64,000 nt of DNA from Streptomyces sp. GESEQ-35 (GCF_017948485.1 NZ_JAFFSX010000001.1:248001-312000), one strand, 5' to 3'. Shown: positions 43,229 through 53,564, counted from the first letter of the stretch. The notes: generated by a model from the sequence alone, not told the origin. Made by a program: numbers and translations.

Positions 43229-44170
43229 GTGTTGTTTCGCCCCACGGCCGAGGCCGATCAAGAGCGTGTCGCCGCAGTCATCGTGGATGAACCGGTGGGC
43301 TGGATCGACGCCGACCGCTACCTGGACGAGTTGAAGCAGGGGATGTACCGGCCGGAGTGGACGTGGATCGCCGAGGACGACGGGCGGATCGTGGGCCGTT
43401 CCTTGTGGTGGGGGCGGCAGGACAGCGCTCATCCCGTCGCTCTGGACTGTCTGCATGTCGACCCGGCGCTCCCCGACCGCGCGGAGGTGGCGGCCGGGCT
43501 GCTGACCGCCGCGCTGCGGGCGTTCGCCGACGCCGGTGCGCCCAAACCTCCGCTGTACAACCTGACGCTGCCCGTCGGCTGGCGTGACACCCCGGCCGCG
43601 GTGGCCGCCGTGGAGTGGCGGCGCCGGGCCGCCATGGCAGCGGGCCTCACGCACGAGGTGGAACGGCTGCGCCTGCAATGGACGGCCGATGTCGGCCTCC
43701 CCGCGTCCAGGGGCCGGCTGACGTTCGCCCCCGCTTCGGACGAGGAGTTCCTCCGGCTGTTCCGTCGGATAGCCGTCGGCAGCCTGGACGACGAGACCCG
43801 CAGGAACATCGCCGTCAAGGGCGCCGAAGCCACGGCCAGGGACGAGATGGACTTCTATCTCGGCTGCCCCGGTCGGCGCGAGTGGTGGCGCGTGGCCCAC
43901 ACCCCGGACGGGCAGGTCGCGGGCCTGGCCCTCCCCTCCGCGACACCGTATGCCCGCAACGTGGGCTACCTGGGCGTCGTCCCCGAGTTCCGCGGCCATG
44001 GATACGTGGACGACCTCCTCACCGAGATCACCCTCATCCACGCGGAATCCGGTGCCGAACTGATCACAGCCACCACGGACACCGGCAACGCCCCCATGGC
44101 CGCGGCCTTCGCCCGCGCCGGCTACCGGACTTCGGAGATCCGCATGGTGTATTCGGCGCCGGTGGCGTAG
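43229..44170 (+). CDS. GNAT-family N-acetyltransferase (two-module)
   Basis: A 313-residue acetyl-CoA-dependent transferase with two GNAT-like halves. The N-half has TWIAEDDGRIVGRSLWWG and LDCLHVDPALPDRAEVAAGL. The C-half has VGYLGVVPEFRGHGYVDDLL (R/Q-x-x-G-x-G/A motif, here RGHGY) and TATTDTGNAPMAAAFARAGY. GTG at 43229 has GGAG upstream. The acceptor substrate is unknown. Co-transcribed with the DHFR-like gene. Confidence 0.83.
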   Translation: MLFRPTAEADQERVAAVIVDEPVGWIDADRYLDELKQGMYRPEWTWIAEDDGRIVGRSLWWGRQDSAHPVALDCLHVDPALPDRAEVAAGLLTAALRAFADAGAPKPPLYNLTLPVGWRDTPAAVAAVEWRRRAAMAAGLTHEVERLRLQWTADVGLPASRGRLTFAPASDEEFLRLFRRIAVGSLDDETRRNIAVKGAEATARDEMDFYLGCPGRREWWRVAHTPDGQVAGLALPSATPYARNVGYLGVVPEFRGHGYVDDLLTEITLIHAESGAELITATTDTGNAPMAAAFARAGYRTSEIRMVYSAPVA

Positions 44171-44297
44171 GGCGGAGAGACGGGGTCCCTTCGCCCGGGG
44201 GAGGCGGACGGTTGATTGCCGGAGCGCTGAGGGCGGCAGCGGGCGCGCCGTATGAAGAGAGCCGTATGAGCCGTAAGAAGAGAGGAGAGCCGGTCTG

Positions 44298-45191
44298 ATG
44301 CCGGTTGTCATCGAAGAGTTCACCGTGGCCGGGAGCGACAGCGGTCCCTACGCGCTCACCACGGGCCCGGACGGGGCGCTGTGGTTCACGCTGGTTCACA
44401 GCGGGGGCATCGGGCGTCTTGTGCCCGGAGGGGCGCTCACGCACCATCAACTCGATTCGGACTGCGGGCCGACGATCATCGCTGTCGGGCCGGACGACGC
44501 CTTGTGGTTCACCGAGCACCGGGCGCACCGCATCGGCCGGATCGCCCTCGGCGGCAAGGTCGAGGAATTCACGGTGCCGACTGCGGAGTGCGGTCCGTTC
44601 GGAATCGCCGCCGGGCCGGACGGAGCGCTGTGGTTCACCGAAACCGCCGCCGACCGGATCGGCAGGATCACCACCGACGGACGGGTGACCGAGTTCCCGC
44701 TGCCGGCCACGGGGACCTACCCCTCCGCGATCACCGCAGGCGCCGACGACGGGATGTGGTTCACCCTGAACCAGGCCGACGCGATCGGGCGGATCGGCAT
44801 GGACGGAGCCGTCACTCTGCATCCGTTGCCGACCAAGTCCGCCGCCCCGGTGGGCATCGCGGCCGGGCACGACGGGGCGGTCTGGTTCGTCGAGATCGGT
44901 GCAGGGCAGATCGGGCGGATAACTCCCGACGGCGGGATCACCGAGTTCCCGCTGCCGGACCGCACGTCCCGGCCGCATGCCATCACCGCCGGCAGCGACG
45001 GCACGTTGTGGTTCACCGAGTGGGCCGGCAACCGGGTGGGCTCCCTCACCCTCGACGGCACCGTCACCCTGCACGACCTGCCGACCCCGGGCTCGGAGCC
45101 GCACGGGATCGCCCTGGGCCCGGACGGAGCTCTGTGGACAGCGCTGGAAATCGGCGCACTGGCCCGCGTCGGCGTCCGTGTCCGCACGTAA
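44298..45191 (+). CDS. vgb: Virginiamycin B lyase (streptogramin B lyase)
   Basis: A 297-residue seven-bladed beta-propeller. Repeats of the form G-P-D-G-A-L-W-F-T-E...I-G-R-I recur about every 42 residues (GPDGALWFT, GPDDALWFTEHRAHRIGRI, GPDGALWFTETAADRIGRI and so on). The family linearises type B streptogramins by a metal-dependent elimination at the ester bond; conserved His and Glu residues in the late blades (VWFVEIGAG, PHAITAGSDGTLWFTEWAGN) match the active region. GAGAGCC and the ATG at 44298 give the start. It may be resistance or a housekeeping propeller; no streptogramin genes are in the window. Confidence 0.85.
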   Translation: MPVVIEEFTVAGSDSGPYALTTGPDGALWFTLVHSGGIGRLVPGGALTHHQLDSDCGPTIIAVGPDDALWFTEHRAHRIGRIALGGKVEEFTVPTAECGPFGIAAGPDGALWFTETAADRIGRITTDGRVTEFPLPATGTYPSAITAGADDGMWFTLNQADAIGRIGMDGAVTLHPLPTKSAAPVGIAAGHDGAVWFVEIGAGQIGRITPDGGITEFPLPDRTSRPHAITAGSDGTLWFTEWAGNRVGSLTLDGTVTLHDLPTPGSEPHGIALGPDGALWTALEIGALARVGVRVRT

Positions 45192-45237
45192 CGAAGCAAC
45201 GAACAACGAGACAACGAGACAACGAAAGGGAACGCTC

Positions 45238-45455
45238 ATGAAGTACGCACTCGTGATCTTCGAGACGGATGAGTCGCGCCACCGGATCCGGACCGACCGG
45301 GCCGCTCACCGAGCGGCATACGAGACCTGGATCGGCAAGATCGCGGCGGCTGGTTCGTCGTCGACGTGACCGACCGTGAGGAAGCCGTGGAACTCGCCAA
45401 GGGGCTCGGTACCTTGGAGACCATCGAGATCTGGCCGGTGCTCGAAGGCGCCTGA
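45238..45455 (+). pseudogene. YciI-family protein with internal deletion
   Basis: Begins MKYALVIFETDESRHRIRTD, RAAHRAAYETWIGKIAAAG and then jumps, one base out of frame, to GWFVVDVTDREEAVELAKGL, GTLETIEIWPVLEGA. The middle of the usual YciI fold (about 40 residues) is missing. The join lies at the short repeat GCGGCGG, suggesting a microhomology deletion. It was probably originally paired with the regulator downstream. Confidence 0.7.
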
Positions 45456-45534
45456 GGACGGCCCGTTGCGGCATCACCCCTCCCCCGACGTACAGTGTCG
45501 ATCATGATGCTCGGTTGCTGGCGGGGGGCGGACG

Positions 45535-48220
45535 GTGCAGGGGCGTGCAGAGGAACGACGCCACATTGAGCGGATGCTCGCCAACTCTCGGCGCGGAGCG
45601 AGCAGTTCACTGTTGCTGCACGGCGAGGCCGGCATCGGCAAGACCACTCTCCTTGAGCATGCGGCCGCCCACGCGGACGGCGTGCGCGTGCTGCGGGTCG
45701 AGGGCATCGAGTCGGAGATGGAGCTCGCTTTCGGAGGGCTCCATCAGCTCTTCCTGCCGGTGCTCGATCTACTCGACCGGCTGCCGGGACCGCAGGCCGG
45801 GGCTCTGCGCGCCGTCTTCGGCCTGAGCGACGAGCCCGTACGGGACCGTCTCACCCTGGGGCTCGCCACACTGTCGCTGCTGTCCGAGGCGGCCACGGAC
45901 GGCCCCCTGCTGTGCCTGGTCGACGACCTGCAATGGCTCGACCGGCCGTCCGGGGACGCGCTGACCTTTGCCGCCCGGCGGCTGCGGAACGAAGGCATCG
46001 TCATGCTCTTCGCCACCCGCGGCACCTCGCCGGAGAGCGGATCGAAAGCGCTGCCGCGCGTACACGTCACCGGCATCGACCGGCGGTCGGCCGTGGCGCT
46101 GCTGCCCGGCCTCGCTCCCCCGGTCGCCGAGCACATCCTCGACCAGGCGCAGGGAAACCCGCTGGCGCTGCGGGAGTTGGCCGCCGCGCTGACCCCGGCG
46201 CAGCGCGCCGGACAGCTGGGGCCGCTGGCGCCGGCCGAGGCGCGGCCCGAGCTGCCCCATCGGCTCCAGGACGCGTTCGCACAGCAGATCCGCCGCCTTC
46301 CCGACGCGACGCAGCGCACTCTCGCGGTGGCCGCGGCCGACGACACCGGGGACCTTCCCACCGTGCTGGCAGCCGCGGGCCGGCTCGACGGGGAGGTCAG
46401 GGATCTGGAGCCCGCCGAGCGTGCCGGACTGGTCTTCGTCTCCGCGCAGAAACTGCGTTTCCGGCACCCCCTCATCCGGTTCGCCGCCTACCAACAGGCC
46501 CCGCTGGCCTGGCGGATCGCGGCGCACCGGGCGTTGGCGGCGGACCTGGACGGCGCTCAGCACGCGCACCGGCGCGCCTGGCACCTGGCCGCCGCGACGA
46601 CCGGCCCGGACGAAGAGGTCGCCGCGGAGTTGGAACGGGTCGCCGAGTGGGCCGGAAGCAGGCAGGCGATGGCGTCCGCGTCCGCGGCGTACGAGCGGGC
46701 CGCCCGCCTGAGCGCCGATCCGCACCGGCACGCCCGCCGCCTGATCACCGCCGCGCAGAAGGCGAGCGAGGCCGGCCAGGACGAACGGTGCCGCGCTCTC
46801 ACCGACCAGGTGCCACTGCCGTTGCGGGACCCGGGGATGGCGGCGGACTTCGCCCGCGTACGCTCCGTGGTCGAGCTCGGCTACGGCAGCCCCCGCCGGG
46901 CCGCCCGCATCCTCGTCGACTGCGCGGACACGATCTCGGCCGACCGCCCCGACAAGCTCGCGCCGCTGCTGACCGACGCCATCCATGCGGCCTTCTGCGC
47001 GGGCGACGCACCCCTCATGGTGGAGATCGGCGTCCGCACACCCCATCTGCCGATCCTGACCGTGCCCGCCCACCTCCTTGCGGGCGACCTGCCCGGCGCG
47101 CGCCGGGCCCTGGACACTCTCGTACGGGCCGGACGCCTCGCCGACGTCGGGCTGATGGACCAGTTGGTGACCGCGATCTACTGCCACCTGATGGCCGATC
47201 ACGCGACGGCGCACGAACTGACCGACACGGCGGTCGCCCACTGCCGCGAGCAGGGCATGGGTGGATGGCTGCCCACCACGCTGCATCTGCGCGCCCAGGT
47301 GGAGCTGGCGCTCGGCCGGCTCGACGACGCGCACGCACACGCCACCGAAGCGCTCCGGCTGGCCGACGGCTACGACCTGGACCACCGAGCAGCCCATCTG
47401 CGTGCCCTGTTGGCGGTGCTGGCCGCCGTCCAAGGGGAGCACAGGTACAGACCCGGAAAATGGCCGAACAGGCACTGGAGTACACCCGCCCGCGCGAGGT
47501 CGGACGAGGCGCGGCGGAGGCGCTGTGGGCGCTGGGCCTGCTCGACCTCGGCCTCGGGCGGGCGCAGGACGCGCTGGGCCATCTGGAGGCGGCCCGGCAG
47601 GCGGCGGGCCACCCCTTCCTGGCCCGGCATCTGTTGCCGGATCTGATCGAGGCGGCCGTACGCGCCGGACATCCGGAAGTCGCGCGGGCACCCGCGGACC
47701 AGCTCATGACATGGGCGGCCGACCTCGGACAGCTCCACTTCACGGCCCAAGCGCACCGCTGCGCGGCCCTGACCAGCCCGGACACACAGGCCGAGCAGCA
47801 CTATCTGGCCGCCTTGGACCTGCACACCGGCGGCAACGACTTCGATCGGGCGCGCACCCAACTCCTCTACGGCGAATGGCTGCGCCGCTCGCGCCGCAAA
47901 ATCGACGCCCGCGACCAACTGCGCACCGCACTGAAAATCTTCGATCAGCTGAACGTCCGACCCTGGGCCCACCGCGCTCGCACGGAACTCCAGGCAGCCG
48001 GAGAAACCCACGACCCGTCCGACGCCACCGACTCCCCCTGAACCGCCTGAGCGCCCAGGAGCGCGAAGTCGTCCGCCTCGCGGCCACCGGCGCCACCAAC
48101 CGCGAAATCGCCACGCACCTGTTCCTGAGCCCACGCACCGTCGGCCACCACCTCTACCGCGCGTTCCCCAAGCTCGGCATCAGCTCCCGAACAGAACTCG
48201 CCGACCTGCTCACGCCCTGA
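45535..48220 (+). pseudogene. LuxR-family large ATP-binding regulator, split by two frameshifts
   Basis: Joined, this is a LAL-type regulator of about 890 residues. It has an N-terminal AAA ATPase (Walker A HGEAGIGKTTLLEH, Walker B LLCLVDDLQWLD), a long helical/TPR-like middle and a C-terminal LuxR HTH, LSAQEREVVRLAATGATNRE, IATHLFLSPRTVGHHLYR. The frame is lost near 47440 (beside a GGGG run, before VQTRKMAEQALEY) and again near 48035 at a CCCCC run just before the HTH. Both breaks are at homopolymers, so sequencing error is possible. If real, the ATPase part would be made without its DNA-binding domain. Confidence 0.8.
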
Positions 48221-48547
48221 CAGGCGCAGAAGAACAGACAGGTCAGACACCCTTCCTGCTCCTGGGCGGGGTACGGCTCGCCCGAGCGGCCGCCGCCGAA
48301 CTGGGTGACGGGGGTTCCATCGGGTTCGTCCTGTCGAGCACAGCGCACGAGCCGACCAGGCGAGCAGCCAACGAATCCGCGTGGTGGCTCTGCACATCTT
48401 CTATCGGTGACTACAGACCGGGGCACCGAAACGTCGCCCCAGCCTCAAGCGTCGACTCCGGCTGACGACCGTCCGAAGTGTGACGGGAAAGAGAACGAAG
48501 CGATAATGCCAGGCAACGGGGAGGGGGTTGACGAGGTCTAGTCCACT
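48221..48547. other. Intergenic region upstream of the glycosyltransferase
   Basis: About 330 bases with no gene that I can support. It should contain the promoter of the glycosyltransferase pair; no clear -10/-35 or operator was recognised. Confidence 0.5.
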
Positions 48548-49813
48548 ATGAAGATCTCTTTCCTGATACACAACGCCTACGGCATCGGGGGCACGATCAC
48601 CACGACCTTCAATCTGGCCCAGGCACTGGCCGCACGGCACGATGTGGAGATCGTCTCGGTGTTGCGCCATCGGGAACACCCGAATTTCACCCTGGACCCG
48701 AGAGTTTCCCTACGACCGCTGGTGGACCTGCGGCAGGAAAAGGATCATCCACTTCATCTGAGACCGGCGCGAGTGTTCCCTGCCTCCGAGTACCGGTACC
48801 AGCAGTACAGCGAGTTGACCGATGAGCGGATCGGCGAGTGCCTTGCGGCGACCGACGCCGACGTGGTCATCGGCACTCGACCGGGGCTCAACGTGCATCT
48901 CGCGTCTCAGGCCCCGCGACATGTCGTCCGCATCGGGCAGGAGCACCTCACCCTCGACAACCACTCACCATGGCTGCGCACCACGTTGCGCCGGGCCTAC
49001 CGCCGGCTCGACGTGCTCACCACGGTCACGGAGGCGGATGCTGCCGCCTACCGGCGCAAGATGCGGTTGCCCGGCGTCAGGGTGGAGGTGCTTCCCAACA
49101 GCGTCCCCGATCCGGTGCTGCCTGCCGCGGACGGCACCGCGAAGGTGGTGGTCGCGGCCGGTCGGCTGGTTCCGGTGAAGCGCTACGACCTGCTCGTCGA
49201 GGCGTTCGCCCGGGTCGCCGCCGAACACCCGGACTGGCAACTGCGGATTTACGGAAAGGGAGAGGAACAGGCCCGGCTGCGTCAGCTCATCCAGAGCCTG
49301 GGGTTGAGCGACAACGTCTTTCTGATGGGTGCGGCCGCGCCCATGGAGGCGGAGTGGGTCAAGGGCTCGATCGGTGCGGCCGCGTCCAACTTCGAGCCGT
49401 TCGGCATGACCATCGTCGAGGCGATGCGCTGCGGACTGCCCGTGGTGAGCACCGACTGCCCGCACGGACCCGGCGAGATCATCAAGAACGGGGTCGACGG
49501 CCGACTGGTGCCGGTCGGCGACCGCGAGGCGCTGGGCGACGCCCTGCTGGAACTCGTCGGTGACGACGAGCGACGCCGACGGATGGGCCGTACGGCCATG
49601 GAGAACGCGCAACGCTTCGCCCCGGTCCCCGTCGTGGAGCAGGCCGAGCGCCTGATCGGCGAGGCCATATCGGCGAGAAGCGCCGGGCGACCGGTCGCGC
49701 CGGAAGGCGGACGGATACATCGCGCCCTGATCAGCCGGGGCTTTGCCGCGCGAGACGCCGCCCATACGGCGGCCGGCAGTGCGCTGCGCACGGTACGGAG
49801 GGGACGCCGATGA
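48548..49813 (+). CDS. GT4-family glycosyltransferase (GT-B fold)
   Basis: A 421-residue retaining glycosyltransferase. The N-terminal Rossmann domain starts MKISFLIHNAYGIGGTITTT (acceptor loop GGT). The C-terminal donor domain has VVAAGRLVPVKRYDLLVEAF, FEPFGMTIVEAMRCGLPVV (the E-x7-E nucleotide-sugar motif) and TDCPHGPGEIIKNGVDGRLV. This matches teichoic/teichuronic-type poly-glycosyl transferases of group 4. GAGG lies 11 bases before the ATG. The next gene overlaps by 4 bases. Likely role in cell-envelope polymer glycosylation, inferred. Confidence 0.88.
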   Translation: MKISFLIHNAYGIGGTITTTFNLAQALAARHDVEIVSVLRHREHPNFTLDPRVSLRPLVDLRQEKDHPLHLRPARVFPASEYRYQQYSELTDERIGECLAATDADVVIGTRPGLNVHLASQAPRHVVRIGQEHLTLDNHSPWLRTTLRRAYRRLDVLTTVTEADAAAYRRKMRLPGVRVEVLPNSVPDPVLPAADGTAKVVVAAGRLVPVKRYDLLVEAFARVAAEHPDWQLRIYGKGEEQARLRQLIQSLGLSDNVFLMGAAAPMEAEWVKGSIGAAASNFEPFGMTIVEAMRCGLPVVSTDCPHGPGEIIKNGVDGRLVPVGDREALGDALLELVGDDERRRRMGRTAMENAQRFAPVPVVEQAERLIGEAISARSAGRPVAPEGGRIHRALISRGFAARDAAHTAAGSALRTVRRGRR

Positions 49814-50664
49814 ACAGGGAACCAGCCACGACACCTGACGCTCAGCTCCGTGCCCACTGCACGGCCGACGCGGACGGCCGAATCACCTTTCACCTTCCAA
49901 CACTTGAGGCACCAGACCCCCAGTCGGCCCAGTTGCTCCTGCGGCTGCGCCCCAAGAAGGGACAGCCCGAGGAAACCCTCCACGTCCTCGATGTCGAAGA
50001 TGTCGAAGCGGTGGACGGCGGCGGACTGCGCGCCGTCCTGGAGCCGCAGCACCCTCTCTCCGAGGGACGGTGGGACGTGTACCTGCTCCTCGAACCGGGA
50101 GCGCCGCGACAGCGGGTCCGCCCCGGTCTGCGGGACCTGCGAGCCCTCGTCGACGGACACACCCGTGACTGGCCGTCGCCGGTGGCGGTGCGGGTTCCGT
50201 ACGCCACCAAGGATGGCTATCTCGCGGTACGGGCCTGGCTGCGCACTGCCCATGCCGAGGTCGAGGGCATCGACGTGACGGACCACTCGATGACGGTCAA
50301 GGCGCGGCTGCACGGCGCCACGCTCTCCGCGGGAGCCGTCGTACGACTGCGCGCGAGGGGTCCCAACGGCGCTGTACGGACCTGGGAGCCACAGGCCGAG
50401 AGCACCGGCCGGCGATTCTCCTTCACCGTGGACTACGAAGAGTTGGTCGCCGCCGACGCCACCGGAAGCCGCGTCTGGGACATCAGTGTTCAGGCTCAAA
50501 CCGCCGAGGGCGCCCCTCTCATCCGTATCGGCCGTCTGTTTGACGACGTGGCGGACCGCAAGGCGATCTTCGTCTATCCGTCGGCCGCGGTCGGCGGTGT
50601 CACTGTGCGTCCCTACTACACGGTCGACAACGACCTCTCCGTGGAGGTGACAGCTGCCGAGTGA
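49810..50664 (+). CDS. Beta-sandwich protein coupled to the GT4 gene
   Basis: A 284-residue protein of unknown function. It appears mostly beta-strand, with no signal peptide or membrane segment. Internal repeats are suggested by RWDVYLLLEPGAPRQRVRPG in the first half and SRVWDISVQAQTAEGAPLIR in the second, each followed by a short RPxL/RIGRL-type segment. PYYTVDNDLSVEV ends the protein, as in proteins adjacent to CDP-glycerol and teichoic-acid glycosyltransferases. The ATG overlaps the glycosyltransferase stop (ATGA), so the two are co-translated and probably act on the same polymer. Confidence 0.7.
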   Translation: MNREPATTPDAQLRAHCTADADGRITFHLPTLEAPDPQSAQLLLRLRPKKGQPEETLHVLDVEDVEAVDGGGLRAVLEPQHPLSEGRWDVYLLLEPGAPRQRVRPGLRDLRALVDGHTRDWPSPVAVRVPYATKDGYLAVRAWLRTAHAEVEGIDVTDHSMTVKARLHGATLSAGAVVRLRARGPNGAVRTWEPQAESTGRRFSFTVDYEELVAADATGSRVWDISVQAQTAEGAPLIRIGRLFDDVADRKAIFVYPSAAVGGVTVRPYYTVDNDLSVEVTAAE

Positions 50665-50809
50665 CCGCGCCGCCCGGCGCCCGGCCGTGCTGTGCCGCCG
50701 TTTCGCCGCATCGGTCATCGCGCGTGGACTGCCGAGCGCTCGGGAGTGATCGCAACGCGATGGCCGGAAGGACGATCTCGCGCTGCTCGACCCCCGGCAC
50801 CGTGCTGGT

Positions 50810-51531
50810 TCAGCCGGACACAGGGTGGGGGCCGAGGGCGACGTCGTCACCCCACACCACGACGCCCGCTCCGGCCGCGGACACCGAGCCGATCCCGAAC
50901 AGGACGACGACGTCGCCCGACTTGATTCTGCCCGTGCTGGCTACTGCCCTGGCGCAGAACGCGGCGAACCAGGCGACCGGCGTGTTGACGACGAGGAAGT
51001 CGACGTCGTCGATCGTGTACCCGGCCTTGTCGTGAACAGGTCGACGGGAACGCTCAGGTGCACGGCTCCGCGAGGGGCGGTCAACGCGTGACGCACAGCA
51101 TTGTCGACCAATTGCGGGGCGGCGTGGGAATTGCCTATCTCCTGCCCTACTTGGCGCACCGCCCCAACGCACCGCCCCAACGCACCGACCACGTCCACCC
51201 CGTCCTCGGCCCCCTCCTGGAAGCCGCCGCGCCCGTGATGACTTCGGGCCACCGCGCCGCCGATCAGGAGTACCGGTGAACCGTCCGCCTGGGCAACCTC
51301 CAGGTAGGGCAGGGCATTCAAGGCTCCAGGCCCGCTGGTCACCAAGGCGACACCCAGCCTGCCGGTCACGCGCGCGTAGCCGTCCGTCATGGCCACCGCG
51401 CCCGACTCGTGCCGCGCCACAACGAGCCGCAGGTCCGCGTCGGTCAGGGTGCGATCCAGTAATGGGCCGATGGCGCTTCCGGGGACGCAGAACACCGTGT
51501 CAACGCTGCTTTGTTTCAACACCCGCAACAA
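50810..51531 (-). pseudogene. Chimeric relic: TPP-enzyme N-terminus joined to KAS III C-terminus
   Basis: From 51531 leftward the frame gives the N-terminal domain of a thiamine-diphosphate enzyme of the acetolactate synthase type: VFCVPGSAIGPLLD, VVARHESGAVAMTDGYARVT (TPP-activating Glu), GRLGVALVTSGPGALNALPY, then PRGAVHLSVPVDLF. Near 51040 it passes, with a frame change, to AGYTIDDVDFLVVNTPVAWF and VVVLFGIGSVSAAGAGVVVW. These are the C-terminal end of a ketoacyl-ACP synthase III-like enzyme with its middle removed. Two unrelated genes have been fused by deletion; no activity is expected. Confidence 0.65.
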
Positions 51532-51911
51532 ATGCTCAGAAAATGGTCTTTTGCCAAGTGAGGCCGAGGATGGTGAACGCTCTGGTCATTCATCGGACGG
51601 CCCACCGGATGGCCTCGGTGATGCCGTGGCGGGCCGCCAGACGGAGGCCACTGATGACGAGCACCTGGTAAGGGAGGGGCGGCGGGCCCGTGTTGAGCGG
51701 CAGGAGCTTAGGAACCAGAGACAAAGAATCTGCCAGGTGTCCGATATCGGGCAACTCCACAGTTCCCGAGCCCTCTCCCTTGGCGTCCAGCCCCAAGACA
51801 GGGACCGGCCGCGACCACGTCGGATTGACGGATTCAGCTCCACCCCAACGGGGCAGTGTGAGCTGAGAATGTCATGAGCACGACTACCCTTCCCCCAAAA
51901 GGAGGTCGAGC
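51532..51911. other. Intergenic or decayed stretch before snapalysin
   Basis: About 380 bases. A 68-residue minus-strand frame at 51590-51796 ends LVISGLRLAARHGITEAIRW and may be a remnant, but no family is recognised. The 3' end holds the snapalysin promoter and ribosome site AAAAGGAGG. Confidence 0.4.
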
Positions 51912-52475
51912 ATGCACGTACGTACGCTGATCGGCGGCCTGGCCGCTGCCCTGGTGGTGTCCTTGTCCCTGACGAGTGGCCAGGCCACGGCCGCTCCTTC
52001 CGACACGTCGGATGCCCCTCTGGCAGCCCGTGTCCTGACCTACGACGCCAGCGGCTCCGCGGAGTTCAAGAGCGCTGTCGACCAGGGCGCGGCAATCTGG
52101 AACGAGAGTGTCGACGCCGTCGAGCTACGATCGGCCGCCGCCGGGCAGAGCGCGAACATACGGGTCCTCGCGGATGACGGCTGGCCGCGCGCCCTGCCCA
52201 CCACTCTGGGCAACGGAACCGTCTACATCGGGCGCCAGGCCGTCGACCAGGGCTACGACACAATTCGTATCTCCGCCCACGAACTCGGGCACATCCTGGG
52301 CCTGCCCGATCGCAAGCCCGGACCGTGCTCGAGTCTGATGTCCGGTTCCAGCGCGGGCACGGCGTGCACGAACCCGTATCCGAACGGGGCAGAGAAGGCG
52401 GAGGTCGAGGGGAACTTCGGCAGTGTGCTCGTCGGGCGAGCCCCGGCGATGCGTGGCGAGGTGATCGTGGACTGA
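51912..52475 (+). CDS. snpA: Snapalysin-family secreted zinc metalloprotease (M7)
   Basis: A 187-residue exported neutral protease. The signal sequence ends near GQATAAPS and a short propeptide follows. The zinc motif SAHELGHILGLPD is the HExxHxxGxxD of snapalysin, with Asp instead of the third His. CSSLMSGSSAGTACTNPYP carries the Met-turn and the two disulphide cysteines. AAAAGGAGG precedes the ATG. This family is the smallest known metalloprotease group and is almost confined to Streptomyces. No divergent LysR-type snpR is present here, unlike the classical locus. Confidence 0.93.
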   Translation: MHVRTLIGGLAAALVVSLSLTSGQATAAPSDTSDAPLAARVLTYDASGSAEFKSAVDQGAAIWNESVDAVELRSAAAGQSANIRVLADDGWPRALPTTLGNGTVYIGRQAVDQGYDTIRISAHELGHILGLPDRKPGPCSSLMSGSSAGTACTNPYPNGAEKAEVEGNFGSVLVGRAPAMRGEVIVD

Positions 52476-52558
52476 CGCGTTCCGCACCCTGACACGTGAG
52501 GCGTACGTCCGGTGCCCTGCTCACGCCGGACAGGCTCAAGACGAGCGCCCCCACAGAC

Positions 52559-52591
52559 GAACGCCCGCCTGCGCCCCCCAGGCGGGCGTTC
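52559..52591 (+). terminator. Terminator after snapalysin
   Basis: Perfect 13-bp arms GAACGCCCGCCTG / CAGGCGGGCGTTC surround a 7-base loop, 84 bases after the stop. Confidence 0.8.
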
Positions 52592-52606
52592 GCCCGTCGT
52601 GCCTCC

Positions 52607-52702
52607 TACTGCGGGAGTGCTCTCTCGGGGCCGTTCGCGAAGGCGTGCAGGTAAGGCAGGTCGGCGGCCAGCACGACGGTGATCCACTTCGTGAGTGCGG
52701 CT
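52607..52702 (-). pseudogene. Possible transposase tail remnant
   Basis: The minus strand reads LTKWITVVLAADLPYLHAFA, NGPERALPQ to a stop. The pattern W-x-x-x-x-x-A-x-D-L-P-x-L-H-A-F-A resembles the C-terminal part of ISL3-type transposases, but only about 30 residues are left. Tentative. Confidence 0.3.
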
Positions 52703-52922
52703 GAGATGTGTAGTCAATTCGCCTCGCGGCGCACGGCAGTTGCCCCACAGGCCGGACGAACCAGACGGTCACGCCCTCGGCCGGTCCCTCGCGATCCAGC
52801 TGACGCCCGGCCGATGCCACGACAGCATCTGCGCACGTCCCTGTGTGGTCCGGCGTGCCGGCAACCAAACCCGGCGGGTGATGCGCGGCCGATACTGCCG
52901 GCCTCACCAGCCGGGGAACGAC

Positions 52923-53564
52923 TCAGCTCGGGTCGACCGCCGAAGCCCAGTCGAGGTTCACGCCCATCTGGGCATACATGGCCGTGTACCCGACGTAGCA
53001 GTTGAACTTCTCGACCTTGCCGTTGTCCAGGTACCAGAAGTCGGCAGTGGGCACGTCGACCTTCGCGCCGGTCGGCTTGACGGTGCCCGCCGGGGACTGG
53101 AGCGGTCCCTTGAACGTGCCCTGGATCGCCAGCTCGATGCTGACCACGTCGCCGTTCACGGTGATGCTCTTGAGCTCACGGTGAACATCGGGGAAGAGGT
53201 TGGCCATGTACGTCGGAACGCCACCGAGCGCCTCGCCCTGGTAGGCCTGGCCGGCGACCACGTCGTTGAAGACGCCGTCCTTGGTGAAGCTGTTGACGAA
53301 CGCGTTGACGTCCAGACTGTCGCCCTCCGCCACGTGGTACGCGCGCAGGACGACGGCGAGGTTCTCCCTCTCGTGCTTGGTCAGGTGGCGGTCCGTGAGC
53401 GGCAGCTTCGACAGCTCGCGAGGACTCAGGTCCGCGCGGACCTCCGTGCTCGTGCTGCTGACGACGGGGCTTGCGGCCTGTGACGGCACAGCGGCGATGG
53501 CAAGGCCACCCAGGCTCGCTATCGCGGCCGTGGCGATGATCGTCTTCTGCCTGAGCAACTTCAT
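52923..53564 (-). CDS. Secreted SnoaL/NTF2-like protein
   Basis: A 213-residue exported protein. The signal peptide is LLRQKTIIATAAIASLGGLA, cleaved near PSQAAS. The mature part carries a SnoaL-like cone fold: LAVVLRAYHVAEGDSLDVNA, FVNSFTKDGVFNDVVAG, YMANLFPDVHRELKSITVNG and ADFWYLDNGKVEKFNCYVGY. This fold serves in cyclases, isomerases and binding proteins, so the activity is open. GAGGGAG before the ATG fixes the start. Divergent from a TetR regulator with which it probably forms a unit. Confidence 0.82.
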   Translation of the reverse strand: MKLLRQKTIIATAAIASLGGLAIAAVPSQAASPVVSSTSTEVRADLSPRELSKLPLTDRHLTKHERENLAVVLRAYHVAEGDSLDVNAFVNSFTKDGVFNDVVAGQAYQGEALGGVPTYMANLFPDVHRELKSITVNGDVVSIELAIQGTFKGPLQSPAGTVKPTGAKVDVPTADFWYLDNGKVEKFNCYVGYTAMYAQMGVNLDWASAVDPS

